Shown: positions 25,845-35,562, counted from the stretch's first letter. The stretch is 64,000 nucleotides of DNA from Neomegalonema sp. (GCF_028688855.1 NZ_JAQTXI010000004.1:124001-188000); one strand, 5' to 3'. Program-made: numbers and translations. The notes: generated by a model from the letters alone, not told the origin.

Positions 25845-26866
25845 AGCTCTTCTCCTTCAAGGTCTTCGCGCTCGCTCTGGCTCTGGCGACGCCCGCCGCC
25901 TTCGCTCTGGACGGGCGGAGCGTGCTCGACGCGACCGGCCGCGAGGTTCTGGTCCCCGCCGAGCCCGCCCGGGTCTTCGCCGCCGGGCCGCCCGCCGCCA
26001 CGCTGCTTTACACGCTCAAGCCTGAAGCGATGGTCGGTTGGGTGCGGGCGCCGCGCGGGGCGGATCTGCCTTTCCTTCTGCCCCAGGTCCGGGAGTTGCC
26101 CGAGCTTGGCCGCCTGACGGGCCGGGGCGACACGGTGAATCTGGAAGTCCTGCTTTCGGCGCAACCGGATCTCATCGTGGATTACGGGACCATCAACCCG
26201 ACCTACATCGACCTCGCCGGGCGGGTGCAGGAGCAGACCGGCGTCCCCTACGCCCTGATCGACGGCTCCTTCGAGGCCATGCCTCAGGCGATCCGGCAGA
26301 TGGCGGAGATCCTCGGCGTTCCGGAGCGGGGCGAGACCCTCGCCGCCTACGCCGAAGCGCGGCTGGCCGAAGTCGACGCCCTGCTGGAGAAGATCCCCGA
26401 GGATCAGCGCCCGACCGTCTATCTGGCGCGCGGCCCGGAGGGTCTGGAATCTCCGGCGCGGGGCTCGATCAACGCCGAGATCATCGAGCGGGTCGGCGGA
26501 CGCAATGTGACGGTCGCGGAGACTCGGGGCCTGGCCACGGTCTCGCCGGAGCAGGTGCTGGCCTGGGCTCCGGAAGTCGTCATCACCATCGACAAGGATT
26601 TCGCGGCGAAGGTCGGCGCGGCGCCCGAATGGAGCGGCGTTCCGGCGGTGGCGGAGGGGCGGGTCTATCTGGCCCCCGCGACGCCTTTCGGCTTCATCGA
26701 CAGCCCGCCTTCCGTCAATCGTCTGGCGGGGCTGATCTGGCTGACGCACAAGCTCTATCCCGAGCAGGCGGAGGGCGACCTCCGGGCGAAGATCGCGGAG
26801 TTCTACGAGCTGTTCTACGGCCTGCGCCCGGACGAGGCTCAATTGACGGCGCTGCTGGGTGAGTGA
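25841..26866 (+). CDS. Periplasmic metal-chelate or oxyanion binding protein (FecB/MolA-like)
   Basis: This is a 341-residue protein with a Sec signal (about 1-21) and a class-III binding fold: VLDATGREVLVPAEPARVFAAGPPAATLLYTLKPEAMVGW, NLEVLLSAQPDLIVDYG, and the bridging helix between lobes. No lipobox Cys. It is paired with a FecCD permease and ATPase, like MolA of Haemophilus MolBCA, which imports molybdate and tungstate through a FecCD-class transporter. It overlaps trmO by 4 and the permease by 8 bases. Annotation tools would probably call it an iron transporter. Confidence 0.88.
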   Translation: MKLFSFKVFALALALATPAAFALDGRSVLDATGREVLVPAEPARVFAAGPPAATLLYTLKPEAMVGWVRAPRGADLPFLLPQVRELPELGRLTGRGDTVNLEVLLSAQPDLIVDYGTINPTYIDLAGRVQEQTGVPYALIDGSFEAMPQAIRQMAEILGVPERGETLAAYAEARLAEVDALLEKIPEDQRPTVYLARGPEGLESPARGSINAEIIERVGGRNVTVAETRGLATVSPEQVLAWAPEVVITIDKDFAAKVGAAPEWSGVPAVAEGRVYLAPATPFGFIDSPPSVNRLAGLIWLTHKLYPEQAEGDLRAKIAEFYELFYGLRPDEAQLTALLGE

Positions 26867-27851
26867 ACGCCTGCTTCCTCCGGCGCTTCTGCTGGGGCTG
26901 CTCGCCGCGCTGATGATCGGCGCGATGATCGGCCCCTATCCGCTCTCGCCGGGCCAGATCTTCGGGATTCTCGCCGGAGACCGCAGCGACGCTCAGGCGG
27001 CGGTGGTGCTCTGGAATCTGCGCCTGCCGAGGGTTCTGGCGGCGGCGCTCGTGGGCGGGGCTCTGGCGGCGGCGGGCGCGGCCTATCAGACGATCTTCCG
27101 CAATCCGCTGGTCTCTCCGGACATCCTCGGCGTTTCGGCGGGGGCGGGATTCGGCGCGACGCTCGGGATTCTGCTCGGGCTCCCGGTCATGGCCATCCAG
27201 ATGCTCGGCTTCGGCATGGGGCTTCTGGCGGTGGTTCTGGTGCTCGGGCTGACCTGGGCTCTGCGCGGCGAGGGTCAGATTCTCGTGATGGTCTTGTGCG
27301 GGGTGGCGGTGGGAGCCTTGGCGGGGGCCGGGATTTCGCTCGTGAAGCTCCTGGCCGATCCCGATCAGCAGCTTCCGGCGATCACCTTCTGGCTGATGGG
27401 CAGCCTCGCGGGGATCAAGCGCCCGGATCTCTGGGCGGCTCTGCCCGCCGTGCTGATCGGCCTCGCGCCGCTGATCCTGCTGCGCTGGCGGATCGGGCTC
27501 TTGTCGCTCGGCGACGACGAGGCCCGCGCCCTCGGGGTGGAGGCCGGGCGGCTGCGGCTGCTGGTGGTGGCCTGCGCCACGCTGATGACGGCCGCCGTCA
27601 CGGCCATGGCGGGGATCGTCGGATGGGTGGGGCTGATGGCGCCGCATATGGCGCGTCTGCTGGTGGGGCCGCGCTTCGACCGGTTGTTGCCCGCCGCGGC
27701 GCTCCTGGGCGCGAGCTTCATGGTGCTGACCGATCTCGCGGCGCGCAGCCTCGCGACCATGGAGATTCCCCTCGGCGTGCTGACCGCCGTGATCGGAGCG
27801 CCGATCTTCCTCTGGCTTCTGGCGCGGAGGGCGCGGACATGGGCGGAATGA
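26859..27851 (+). CDS. FecCD/MolB-like ABC permease
   Basis: This is a 330-residue protein with about 10 membrane helices, starting at GTG (GTGAGTGAACGC, inside the binding-protein stop region). FecCD motifs: LRLPRVLAAALVGGALAAAGAAYQ, NPLVSPDILGVSAGAGFGA and GIVGWVGLMAPHMARLLVG. It is the single-domain form, in contrast to the fused fhuB at 10.4 kb. It would carry the ligand of the adjacent binding protein into the cytoplasm. Confidence 0.93.
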   Translation: MSERLLPPALLLGLLAALMIGAMIGPYPLSPGQIFGILAGDRSDAQAAVVLWNLRLPRVLAAALVGGALAAAGAAYQTIFRNPLVSPDILGVSAGAGFGATLGILLGLPVMAIQMLGFGMGLLAVVLVLGLTWALRGEGQILVMVLCGVAVGALAGAGISLVKLLADPDQQLPAITFWLMGSLAGIKRPDLWAALPAVLIGLAPLILLRWRIGLLSLGDDEARALGVEAGRLRLLVVACATLMTAAVTAMAGIVGWVGLMAPHMARLLVGPRFDRLLPAAALLGASFMVLTDLAARSLATMEIPLGVLTAVIGAPIFLWLLARRARTWAE

Positions 27852-28615
27852 CGCCGCTTCTGGTCGAGGCGCGGGGTCTGGCGGTCGGCCATGGCGGGCG
27901 GGCTCTGGTCTCCGGGATCGACCTGAGCTTGCGCGCCGGAGAGACGCTGTGTCTGCTCGGGCCGAACGGCGTCGGCAAGACGACGCTTTTCCGCACGCTT
28001 CTGGGCCTCGCGCCCGCCATCTCCGGGGAGGTCCGGCTCAAGGGCGCGGCTCTGGCGGATCTGACGCGCCGCGAGATCGCCGCGCGTCTGGCCTATGCGC
28101 CGCAGTTCCTCGCGACGCCCTTCGCCTGGCGGGCTCTCGACGTGGTGCTGATGGGGGCTTCGGCGAAGCTGGGAGCCTTCGCACGGCCCGGCCCCGAAGA
28201 GGAGGCGCGGGCTCTGGCGGCTCTGGCGGCGCTCGGGGCGGAGGATCTGGCTCAGGCCGAGGTGACGCGGCTCTCCGGCGGCCAGCGTCAGATGATCCTG
28301 CTCGCGCGAGCCCTGGCGCAGGAGGCGGGCGCCGTGGTCATGGACGAGCCCACCGCCAGCCTCGATTTCGCCAATCGCCTTCAGGTCGAGGCGGCGGTCC
28401 GCGCTCTGGCCGGGCGCGGGATGGGCGTGATCCTCTCGACCCATGATCCGGATCAGGCGGCGCGGCTCGGAGACCGCGCGCTGCTCATCGGGCGCGAGGG
28501 CCTGATCGCTTCAGGCCCGGTCGACGAGGCCATGACCGCCGGGAATTTATCGCGGCTTTACGGCGTGGCCCTGCGCCGCGAGGTCCTGTCCGACGGCGCC
28601 GTTCACTTCCGCTGA
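27839..28615 (+). CDS. FecE/MolC-like ABC ATPase
   Basis: This is a 258-residue protein. Walker A is GPNGVGKTT, the signature LSGGQRQM, Walker B AVVMDEPTASLD, and the switch His is in STHDPDQA. The ATG at 27839 has GGAGGG 7 bases upstream. A second ATG at 27848 forms ATGA with the permease stop and is an alternative. The last 69 bases overlap the end of the opposing fdoI gene, so the two operons converge with no terminator space. Confidence 0.93.
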   Translation: MGGMTPLLVEARGLAVGHGGRALVSGIDLSLRAGETLCLLGPNGVGKTTLFRTLLGLAPAISGEVRLKGAALADLTRREIAARLAYAPQFLATPFAWRALDVVLMGASAKLGAFARPGPEEEARALAALAALGAEDLAQAEVTRLSGGQRQMILLARALAQEAGAVVMDEPTASLDFANRLQVEAAVRALAGRGMGVILSTHDPDQAARLGDRALLIGREGLIASGPVDEAMTAGNLSRLYGVALRREVLSDGAVHFR

Positions 28616-29305
28616 TCCCTCCGAAGGCTCGTCGCGTTTGCGGCGGGCCAGCTCCTTGAACCATTTGCGATGATGCCGGAAGGCCCAGCCGCCCGTCACC
28701 GTGCCGCGGGTCATGGCGCTGATGGTGCCGCGCGTCCAGATGGCCGCGTAGACATGGGCGATGAAGATGAAGAGCGAGCCCAGAGCCGCCAGAGCATGCA
28801 CCACCACCGCCGCGCGGCGCACCGGAATCGAGACGAGATTGGGGAAATATTGCTCCCAGATCATCACGCCGCTCACGATCAGCACCATGATCAGTCCGGA
28901 CATGCCCCAGAAGACGCCCTTCTGTCCGGCGTTGTATTTGCCCAGCTCCGGGAGGTTCTCCTCATTGCCCTTGAGCACGTCGCCGATCTTCAGGCTCCAT
29001 TCGACGTCCTCGCGGCGGGGCAGGTTCAGCCTCCACATCTGGAGGAAAAGCCCCATGAAGCTGAAGAACAGCAGCACCCCCACCAGAGGATGAAGCCAAC
29101 GCGTCATCTGGCCGCCGCCGAAGAGGCCGGTCAGCCAGAAGAGCGAAGGATGGAAGAAGGCCGCTCCCGACAGCAGCAGCACGATCATGCAGGCGGCGGT
29201 CAGCCAGTGGTTCGCCCGCGTGAAGCCCCGATAGCGGAAGACGCGCAAGGGCGCTTCGCTCTCGATCTCGTCGCCGGGCGCGGATTCGAAGCGTTTCTCG
29301 GTCAT
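28547..29305 (-). CDS. fdoI: Formate dehydrogenase gamma subunit, membrane cytochrome b556
   Basis: This is a 252-residue protein with four membrane helices and the FdnI/FdoI pattern: RYRGFTRANHWLTAACMIVLLLSGAAFFHP, RWLHPLVGVLLFFSFMGLF, WGMSGLIMVLIVSGVMIW and VVVHALAALGSLFIFIAHVYAAIW. The histidines in these helices bind two b hemes and pass electrons to quinone. The C-terminal 25 residues (from about 228) extend beyond the conserved core, and their coding sequence overlaps the opposing ATPase gene. It overlaps fdoH by 4 bases. Confidence 0.95.
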   Translation of the reverse strand: MTEKRFESAPGDEIESEAPLRVFRYRGFTRANHWLTAACMIVLLLSGAAFFHPSLFWLTGLFGGGQMTRWLHPLVGVLLFFSFMGLFLQMWRLNLPRREDVEWSLKIGDVLKGNEENLPELGKYNAGQKGVFWGMSGLIMVLIVSGVMIWEQYFPNLVSIPVRRAAVVVHALAALGSLFIFIAHVYAAIWTRGTISAMTRGTVTGGWAFRHHRKWFKELARRKRDEPSEGSAEVNGAVGQDLAAQGHAVKPR

Positions 29306-30330
29306 CGGGCCTCCTCGCCCGAAGCGACGGGGCCATGAGCTTCGCCCCCTGAAGCCTCAGGAGCTTCATGGACGATGTCTTCGTAAAGCTCTTCGGCCTC
29401 CTCCTCCTCATGCTCGCTGACTTCGTTGGGTTTGGCGAAGATCCCATGCAGCGCCGAGCCCAGAAAGGCCGCGCCCGCCGCCATGAGTCCGAGCTTCTTG
29501 GCCGGGCCTTTCCAGGCCTCGACCAGAGGCGAGATGCGCGGATCGACCGGAAGGCCGGAATAGATCGAGGGCTTGTCCGCGTGATGCAGCACATACATCA
29601 CATGGGTTCCGCCCACGCCCTGAGGATCGTAAAGCCCGGCGTTGTCGTAGCCGCGCTCCTTGAGGTCCTCGACGCGCTCGGCGGCGAGGGCCTTCATCTC
29701 TTCCTTCGGGCCGAAGGTGATGCATTGCGTCGGGCAGGCCTTGGCGCAGGCCGGACCCTGGCCCACCGCGATGCGGTCCGAACAGAGGGTGCATTTCTTC
29801 GAGACATGCGCCGTCTTGTGGATGCGGGGCACGTCGAAGGGGCAGCCCTTCACGCAATAGCCGCAGCCGATGCAGTTCTCGGAGATGAAGTCCACCACGC
29901 CGTTGGTGTATTGCACGATGGCGCCCGGCGCCGGACAGCTCTTCAGACAGCCCGGATCCTCGCAATGCATGCAGCCGTCCTTGCGGATCAGCCATTCGAG
30001 CTCGTTGGTCTCGGGATTCTCCCATTCGGCGAAGCGCATGAGGGTGAACATGTCGGGCGTGAGGTCATGGGGATTCTCGTAGATCCCCACGTTCTCCTCG
30101 ACCTCCGGATGGGTGTCGTTCCACTGGATGCAGGCCGACTGACAGGCCTTGCAGCCGATGCATTTCGACACGTCGATGAGCTTGGCCACCTCGGTGAGCT
30201 GGCGCGTCGGCGGCGGAACATGGGCCGTCGCCGAGATGCGCCGCACGTCCGTCGGCAGGAGGTTGCTCTCCAGAGGCTGGGTCGGCGGATTGGAGGCCGC
30301 CGTCAGAGGTTCGGGCGCGAGACTCGTCAT
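29302..30330 (-). CDS. fdoH: Formate dehydrogenase beta subunit, four [4Fe-4S] ferredoxin-like
   Basis: This is a 342-residue protein with four cysteine clusters: CIGCKACQSAC, CMHCEDPGCLKSC, CIGCGYCVKGC and CTLCSDRIAVGQGPACAKACP. This is the full FdnH/FdoH set that wires the molybdenum subunit to the cytochrome. A C-terminal membrane anchor helix is visible (KLGLMAAGAAFLGSALHGIF), followed by an acidic tail (HEEEEAEELYEDI) longer than in E. coli. Start and stop overlap its neighbours by 4 bases (ATGA). Confidence 0.96.
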   Translation of the reverse strand: MTSLAPEPLTAASNPPTQPLESNLLPTDVRRISATAHVPPPTRQLTEVAKLIDVSKCIGCKACQSACIQWNDTHPEVEENVGIYENPHDLTPDMFTLMRFAEWENPETNELEWLIRKDGCMHCEDPGCLKSCPAPGAIVQYTNGVVDFISENCIGCGYCVKGCPFDVPRIHKTAHVSKKCTLCSDRIAVGQGPACAKACPTQCITFGPKEEMKALAAERVEDLKERGYDNAGLYDPQGVGGTHVMYVLHHADKPSIYSGLPVDPRISPLVEAWKGPAKKLGLMAAGAAFLGSALHGIFAKPNEVSEHEEEEAEELYEDIVHEAPEASGGEAHGPVASGEEAR

Positions 30331-33300
30331 GCGATGAGATCCCCTGAAGCCGGTTCGATGTTCACGAGGAAGACCTTGGATTCCGGCGTGTCGATGTTGG
30401 CGTCTCCGGCGAAGACGGTCAGGCTGTTGGGGCCGAAGCCCTTGCGCGCCGCCCCCATGAAGCCCCAGTGCAGCGGGATTCCCACCACATGGACCTCCTT
30501 GCCGTCGCAGAGCAGCGGCTTGATGCGTTTGGTGACGACGGCCTTCGCCCAGATTTCTCCGCGCTTGTTCCAGATCCTCACCCGGCCGCCCTTGCGGACG
30601 CCGCGCAATTCGGCCAGCTCCACCGAGATCTCCACGAAGAACTCCGGCTGGAGGACGGCGTTGGTCTTCGAGTGCTTGGTCCAGTAGTGGAAATGCTCGG
30701 TCAGGCGATAGGAGGTCCCGACGAAGGGGAATTCATCGCTGGTCCCGAGCTGCGCGAGATCCTGCGGGAAGATCCGTCCGGCGGGATTGCCGCGCATCTC
30801 CTTGTTGAAGGGATTCTGGATCGGGCTTTCCCAGGGCTCCATATGGGTCGGGAAGGGCCCGTCCCGCAGGAGCTTGCGCGAGAAGAGGCGCGCCGTGCCT
30901 TCCTGGGTCATGATGAAGGGCATGACCTCTTCGGGCTTGGCGGTGGGCGAGATGTCGGGCACGTCGAAGCCCTCCCAGCGCGCGCCGTTCCATTCCAGAA
31001 GCTTGCGCTTCGGGTCCCAGGGCTTGCCCTGAAGATCGCAGGAGGCGCGGTTGTAGAGGATGCGCCGATTGGCCGGCCAGGCGAAGGTCCAGCCGAGATA
31101 GGTGCCGACCCCGCCTTCGTCGTGATTGTCGCGACGGGCCATCATGTTTCCGGCCTCGGTCCAGGATCCGGCGTAGATCCAGCATCCCGACATGGTGGAG
31201 CCGTCGGCGCGGAGCTGGCCGAAATTGTCGAGCAGCTCGCCCGCCTTGCGGAGCACTTTCGTCGGATCGTTCGGATCCGGCAGATCCGCCAGAGCCCGGC
31301 CGTTCATCTCCTTGGCCAATTCCTCGGGATGGGGATTCTCCGGCTCATGGTAATCCCATGAGAGGCTCATGATGGGCTCGGGATTGGCGCCGCCTTCCTC
31401 CTCATAGAGCCTCTTCACCCTCAGGAAGAGCTGCGCCATGATCCAGGTGTCGTGTTTGGCCGTGCCCGGAGGCGTCGCCGCCTGCCAGTGCCATTGCAGC
31501 CAGCGCCCGGAGTTCACCGTGGCGCCGTCGTCTTCGGCGAAGCAGGTCGAGGGAAGCTCGATGACTTCCGTCATGATCTTCGTGGGATCGACGTCGTTGT
31601 AGATCCCGTGATCCTGCCAGAAGTTCACCGTCTCGGTCTGGAGCGGGTCGATGGAGACCAGAAGCTTCAGCTTCGAGAGCGCCGAAGTCAGCTTCGCGCG
31701 GTTCGGGAAGGAGAGAAGCGGATTGAACCCCTGACAGATGTAGAGGTTGATCTCGCTGCGGTCCATCATGTCGAAGACGCGCAGGATGTCGTAATAGGGG
31801 ACGTCCAGCTTGGGCAGCCAGCCATATCCCCAGTCGTTTTCGGCCGTGGCCTTCTCGCCCCAGAGGGACTTCAGGAAGGAGACCATGAACTTGTCGGTGT
31901 TCCGCCAGAAGCTCGTCTGTCCGGGGAACAGCGGCTTGTTCTCGCGGGCCTTGAGCCAGTCGGCGAGTTCGGGTTCGCGCTCCGTGGGGAGGTTCATGTA
32001 GCCCGGCATCATGTGCGACAGAAGCCCGATGTCGGTCAGGCCCTGGATGTTCGCATGGCCGCGCAGAGCGTTCACGCCGCCGCCCGGAAGCCCGATGTTG
32101 CCGAGGATCAGCTGAAGCATCGCCATGCCGCGGATGTTCTGGGCGCCCTTGGAATGCTGCGTCCAGCCCAGGGCGTAAAGCGAGGTCATCACCTTGTCTT
32201 TGGCCGAGGTCTCGCCGATCATTTCGCAGATCTGGAGATAGCGGTCGACGGGCGTGCCGGTCAGATTCGAGACGAATTCCGGCGTATAGACCTCGACATG
32301 CTCCTTGAGCAGATTCCAGACGCAGCGCGGATGAGTCAGCGTGGGATCGGTCAGGGGCTGGCCCTGCTCGTCCATCTGATATTCCCAGGAGCTGCGGTCG
32401 AAATCGCGCTTTTCCTCGTCATAGCCCGTGAAGAGCCCTTCGGACCAGCCGAAGTCGTCGCGGATCAGACAGGTCGCGTTGGTGTAGGCCTTGACGTAAT
32501 CCCACTGCACCTTGTCGTTCTTCAGGCAATAACGGATCACGCCCATCAGCCAGGCGATGTCCGAGCCGGGGCGCACGGGCGCATAGACGTCCGCCACGGA
32601 GGCCGTGCGGGTAAAGCGCGGATCCACCACGATCAGCTTGGCGCCGTTGTGATGCTTGGCCTCGGTCACCCATTTGAAGCCGCAGGGATGCGCTTCGGCG
32701 GCGTTGCCGCCCATGACGATCACGAGATCCGTATTCTTGATGTCCGTCCAGGCGTTCGTCATCGCTCCGCGGCCGAAGGTCGGGGCCAAACTGGCCACCG
32801 TGGGGCCGTGTCAGACGCGAGCCTGATTATCCAGAGGCAACAAGCCGAGCGCGCGGGTGGTCTTCCACGTCAGCCAGCCGGTTTCGTTGGTGCCGCCCGA
32901 AGCCGCGAGGAATCCGGCGGTGGTCCAGCGGTTGACCGTCACGCCCGCGTCGTTCGTCTCGACGAAATTGGCGTCGCGGTCGTCCTTGATGTGGCGGGCG
33001 ATCTTGTCGAGGGCGAAATCCCACGAGACTTCGCGCCATGCGGTCCCGCCCGGCTCGCGATAGCGCGGAACGGTGGTCCGGGTCTCGGAGCGGATGAAGT
33101 CCTTCAGCGCCGCGCCCTTGGGGCAGAGCGTGCCCCGATTGGTCGGGTGGTCGGCGTCGCCCTCGATATGGACGAGCTCGGCCTGCTCCCCGGCTTTGAA
33201 ATCGCCGTTGGAATACATGATGATCCCGCAGGCGACCGAGCAATAGGTGCAGATCGAGCGGGTTTCGGTCGTCGTGACCAGCTTGAAGGGCCGGACGCGC

Positions 33301-33410
33301 GCGGCGACCGCCGCTTCGGCCGCGCCGAAGCCCATGGCCCCGAGCGACGTGGCCGCCGCTCCGGCGCCCGCCAGCTTCAGAAAACTGCGGCGAGACAGGT
33401 TGACGTTCAC
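30327..33410 (-). CDS. fdoG: Formate dehydrogenase alpha subunit, selenocysteine-containing molybdo/tungsto-enzyme
   Basis: This is a 1,027-residue protein read through an in-frame TGA at 32813-32811 as selenocysteine 200. The flanks DNQARV-U-HGPTVASLAPTFGRG match FdnG/FdoG of E. coli around the catalytic Sec. The N-terminus has a Tat signal (LSRRSFLKLAGAGA), then a [4Fe-4S] motif (CTYCSVACG ... CPKGAA). The large part continues with the MGD-binding domains. It oxidises formate to CO2 at the outer face of the membrane, giving electrons to fdoH and fdoI. The start is GTG 33410 with AAGGGGGG 5 bases upstream. Automatic callers would split it into two ORFs. The host must encode SelA, SelB, SelC and SelD elsewhere. 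Confidence 0.96.
32781..32813 (-). promoter_or_regulatory. Bacterial SECIS element at the selenocysteine UGA
   Basis: Counting the U of UGA as 1, the RNA keeps U17, G23 and U24, the SelB contacts in the E. coli fdhF hairpin. The upper stem is GGCC / GGCC around the five-base loop AGUUU. U17 is unpaired below the stem and a G-C pair closes under it. Position, spacing and loop match the classical element. Confidence 0.88.
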
Positions 33411-33564
33411 GAAACCCCCCTTTGGCTGGCTTGCCTTCGCGAGCGATGAGGCGGGAGCGGAAATCTCCCTTGATCAGCGAAATTTCATCTTCCCTGAGGC
33501 CGGGGCTCAGACAATGCGCGCTTCAGACGCATGGAAACGCTGATGACATGATCAGCATCGCTTA
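33411..33564 (-). promoter_or_regulatory. Promoter region of the formate dehydrogenase operon
   Basis: These 154 bases lie between the kinase stop and the fdoG GTG. A sigma-54 type promoter is expected because the upstream regulator is NtrC-like, but I could not find GG-N10-GC in good context. CGATGCTGATCATGTCATCAGCG near 33540-33560 contains GCTGAT...ATCAGC, an inverted repeat (6 bp, 7-base spacing) that may be an operator. Confidence 0.4.
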
Positions 33565-35562
33565 TCATCCGGCGGAGGGGGCTTCCTCGGGCAGCCAGAG
33601 CGTGAAGCTCGATCCCTCGCCCGGGACGCTCCGGGCGCGGAGCTCTCCGCCGCGCCGGGCGACCAGAGTCTGACAGATCGCCAGACCCAGGCCCGTCCCG
33701 CGCAGGCCGCGGGTGGTGAAGAAGGGGTCGAAGATCCGCGCCAGAACCTCGGGCTTCATGCCCGGTCCCTCGTCGCGGATCGTGATCGCGACTCCGGAGC
33801 GGCCGTCTTCGGAGGCGGCGTCCTCGCTGGCGAGGCGCACCGAACCGCCCCGAGGCGTGGCCTGAACGGCGTTGGAGAGCAGATTGACCAGGATCTGCCG
33901 CAGCTCATGGGCGCTCATCGCGATCCGCCGCGAAGACCTGGGCTCCAGCGCCAGCTCCACGCCGCCCGCCTCCAGCAGATGGCGCAGCAGAGGCCGGAGT
34001 CCCTCCGCGACCTGACGCGGATCGGCGCCGACGGCGCCCTCGGCGAATTCCTCCGGCCGGGCGAATTGCAGAAGCTGACGCGCCAGAGCCTCCATGCGGG
34101 ACACCTGCTCCTCGATGAGGTGAAGCTCCGTCCCGACTTCTCCGAGGCGATCCTCCAGCAGCATGCGCAGCACTTCGAGATTGCCCTGCATCACCGCCAG
34201 AGGATTGTTGATCTCATGCGCGACTCCCGCCGCCATCTCGCCGATGGCCGCCAGCTTCTCGGAGAGGATCAGACGCCGCGTCGCGGCTTCGAGCGCCTGA
34301 TTGGCGCGCAGAAGCTCCGCCGTGCGGGCCTCCACGCGGGCGTTGAGGTCGCCGTTGAGCCCGCGCAATTCCTGATCCCGCGCCTGAAGCTGATCCAGAA
34401 GGCCGTCGAAATGCCGCGCGAGCCGCGCGATTTCATCCGCGCTCGGGCCGGGGGCGGCGAGGCTCCGCGCGGCCATGTCTCCCGCCTCGACGCGCGAGAT
34501 GGTCGCGCCCATGGCCTCCAGAGGCCGGAAGACGCTCCGCGCCCAGCGCAGGAACAAGGGCAGGGTCAGCAAGGCCACGGCGAGAAAGGCCGCGCCGCTG
34601 ATCGCCCATGTGATCCGGCGCGCGGCGGCGTAAGGCGCCTTGGGGACTCCGGCGTAGAGCATCCCCACGCGGCGGCCTTGGGCGTCATGGATCGCGTCAT
34701 AGGCCGAGAAATACCAGGCGTCGACCACGAAGGCGAGGTCGCGCCAGCCTTCGCCCTGCTCCAGAACCTGCGCGCGCACCGCCTCGGAAGCGCGGGTTCC
34801 GAGCGCCCGCGCTCCGCCCGAAGGACGCAGGGTGGTGGCGATGCGCAGATCCTCCAGAAACAGCGTGACCACGCCGAGATCCAGACCTTCGCGGGCTTCC
34901 GGCGGCGTCTCCGGACGGGTCGCCGGATAGACGAGATCGCCGATGCGGTCCACGAAGCCCTCGTCGCGATTCAGCAGGAGGCCGCCCGTCAGCAGGCCCG
35001 CCGCCCCATCCGCCAGCGGCGCGCGGCTCGCCGCCCGGAGGATCAGTCCGCGCGTCTCCTCGCCGGAGGCGCCGCTCAGGGGAATCCGGGCGCGCCCGGC
35101 CAGAGCGGGCGAGAGGGACGCCAGATCCTCCGGCCCGATCAGCAGGATTTCGCCGCCGCTCCGCTCCAGGTCGAGGAGCTGGCTCTCCGGCGCCGGATGC
35201 GCCTGCGGAGGGCTGGCGGCGAGGATCCGTCCGGCTTCGTCGGTCAGGAGCAGATAATCCAGCCCGAGCCTTGCGCGGCTCTCGGCGAGCAGGGCGGCGG
35301 AATCTCCGGCGGCGAGGCGGTCGCGGAACTCCGCCGAAAGCCCCAGAGCCTCGACGGCCCGACCCGCGCCCTCCACGCGCTCCAGCAGATAGCGCCGCGC
35401 CACGGCCAGATCGCTGGCCACGCGGGCGATCAGCACCTGATCCATGCGCCATGTCCAGCGCGTGGTCGTCACGCCGATCAGCAGAGGCGTCAGGAGCAGC
35501 GTCGGCAGAAGCGCGAGGAGGAGCAGCCGGAGCCGGACGGAGCCTCCAGCGGTTTCAGCCAT
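33565..35562 (-). CDS. Membrane sensor histidine kinase with periplasmic Cache-type domain (NtrB/DctB class)
   Basis: This is a 665-residue protein. TM1 is about 11-29, a 285-residue periplasmic region (double-Cache-like, YLLLTDEAGRILAASP; VDAWYFSAYDAIHDAQGRRVGMLYAG), TM2 about 317-340, HAMP to about 393, a coiled coil to 435, the H-box GVAHEINNP with His449, N-box NLLSNAVQA, and G-boxes DEGPGM and GTGLGLAIC. Its gene overlaps that of an NtrC-type regulator and is followed by fdoGHI on the same strand. It may sense a small carboxylate such as formate in the periplasm. Confidence 0.92.
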   Translation of the reverse strand: MAETAGGSVRLRLLLLALLPTLLLTPLLIGVTTTRWTWRMDQVLIARVASDLAVARRYLLERVEGAGRAVEALGLSAEFRDRLAAGDSAALLAESRARLGLDYLLLTDEAGRILAASPPQAHPAPESQLLDLERSGGEILLIGPEDLASLSPALAGRARIPLSGASGEETRGLILRAASRAPLADGAAGLLTGGLLLNRDEGFVDRIGDLVYPATRPETPPEAREGLDLGVVTLFLEDLRIATTLRPSGGARALGTRASEAVRAQVLEQGEGWRDLAFVVDAWYFSAYDAIHDAQGRRVGMLYAGVPKAPYAAARRITWAISGAAFLAVALLTLPLFLRWARSVFRPLEAMGATISRVEAGDMAARSLAAPGPSADEIARLARHFDGLLDQLQARDQELRGLNGDLNARVEARTAELLRANQALEAATRRLILSEKLAAIGEMAAGVAHEINNPLAVMQGNLEVLRMLLEDRLGEVGTELHLIEEQVSRMEALARQLLQFARPEEFAEGAVGADPRQVAEGLRPLLRHLLEAGGVELALEPRSSRRIAMSAHELRQILVNLLSNAVQATPRGGSVRLASEDAASEDGRSGVAITIRDEGPGMKPEVLARIFDPFFTTRGLRGTGLGLAICQTLVARRGGELRARSVPGEGSSFTLWLPEEAPSAG

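Noticed and set aside
32811-32813. TGA in the formate dehydrogenase alpha gene as a frameshift or nonsense break (pseudogene).
   Set aside because: Frame is kept on both sides, flanks match the Sec site of FdnG, and a canonical SECIS follows.
33411-33564. A sigma-54 promoter before fdoG.
   Set aside because: I found no GG-N10-GC pair in proper context on the minus strand.
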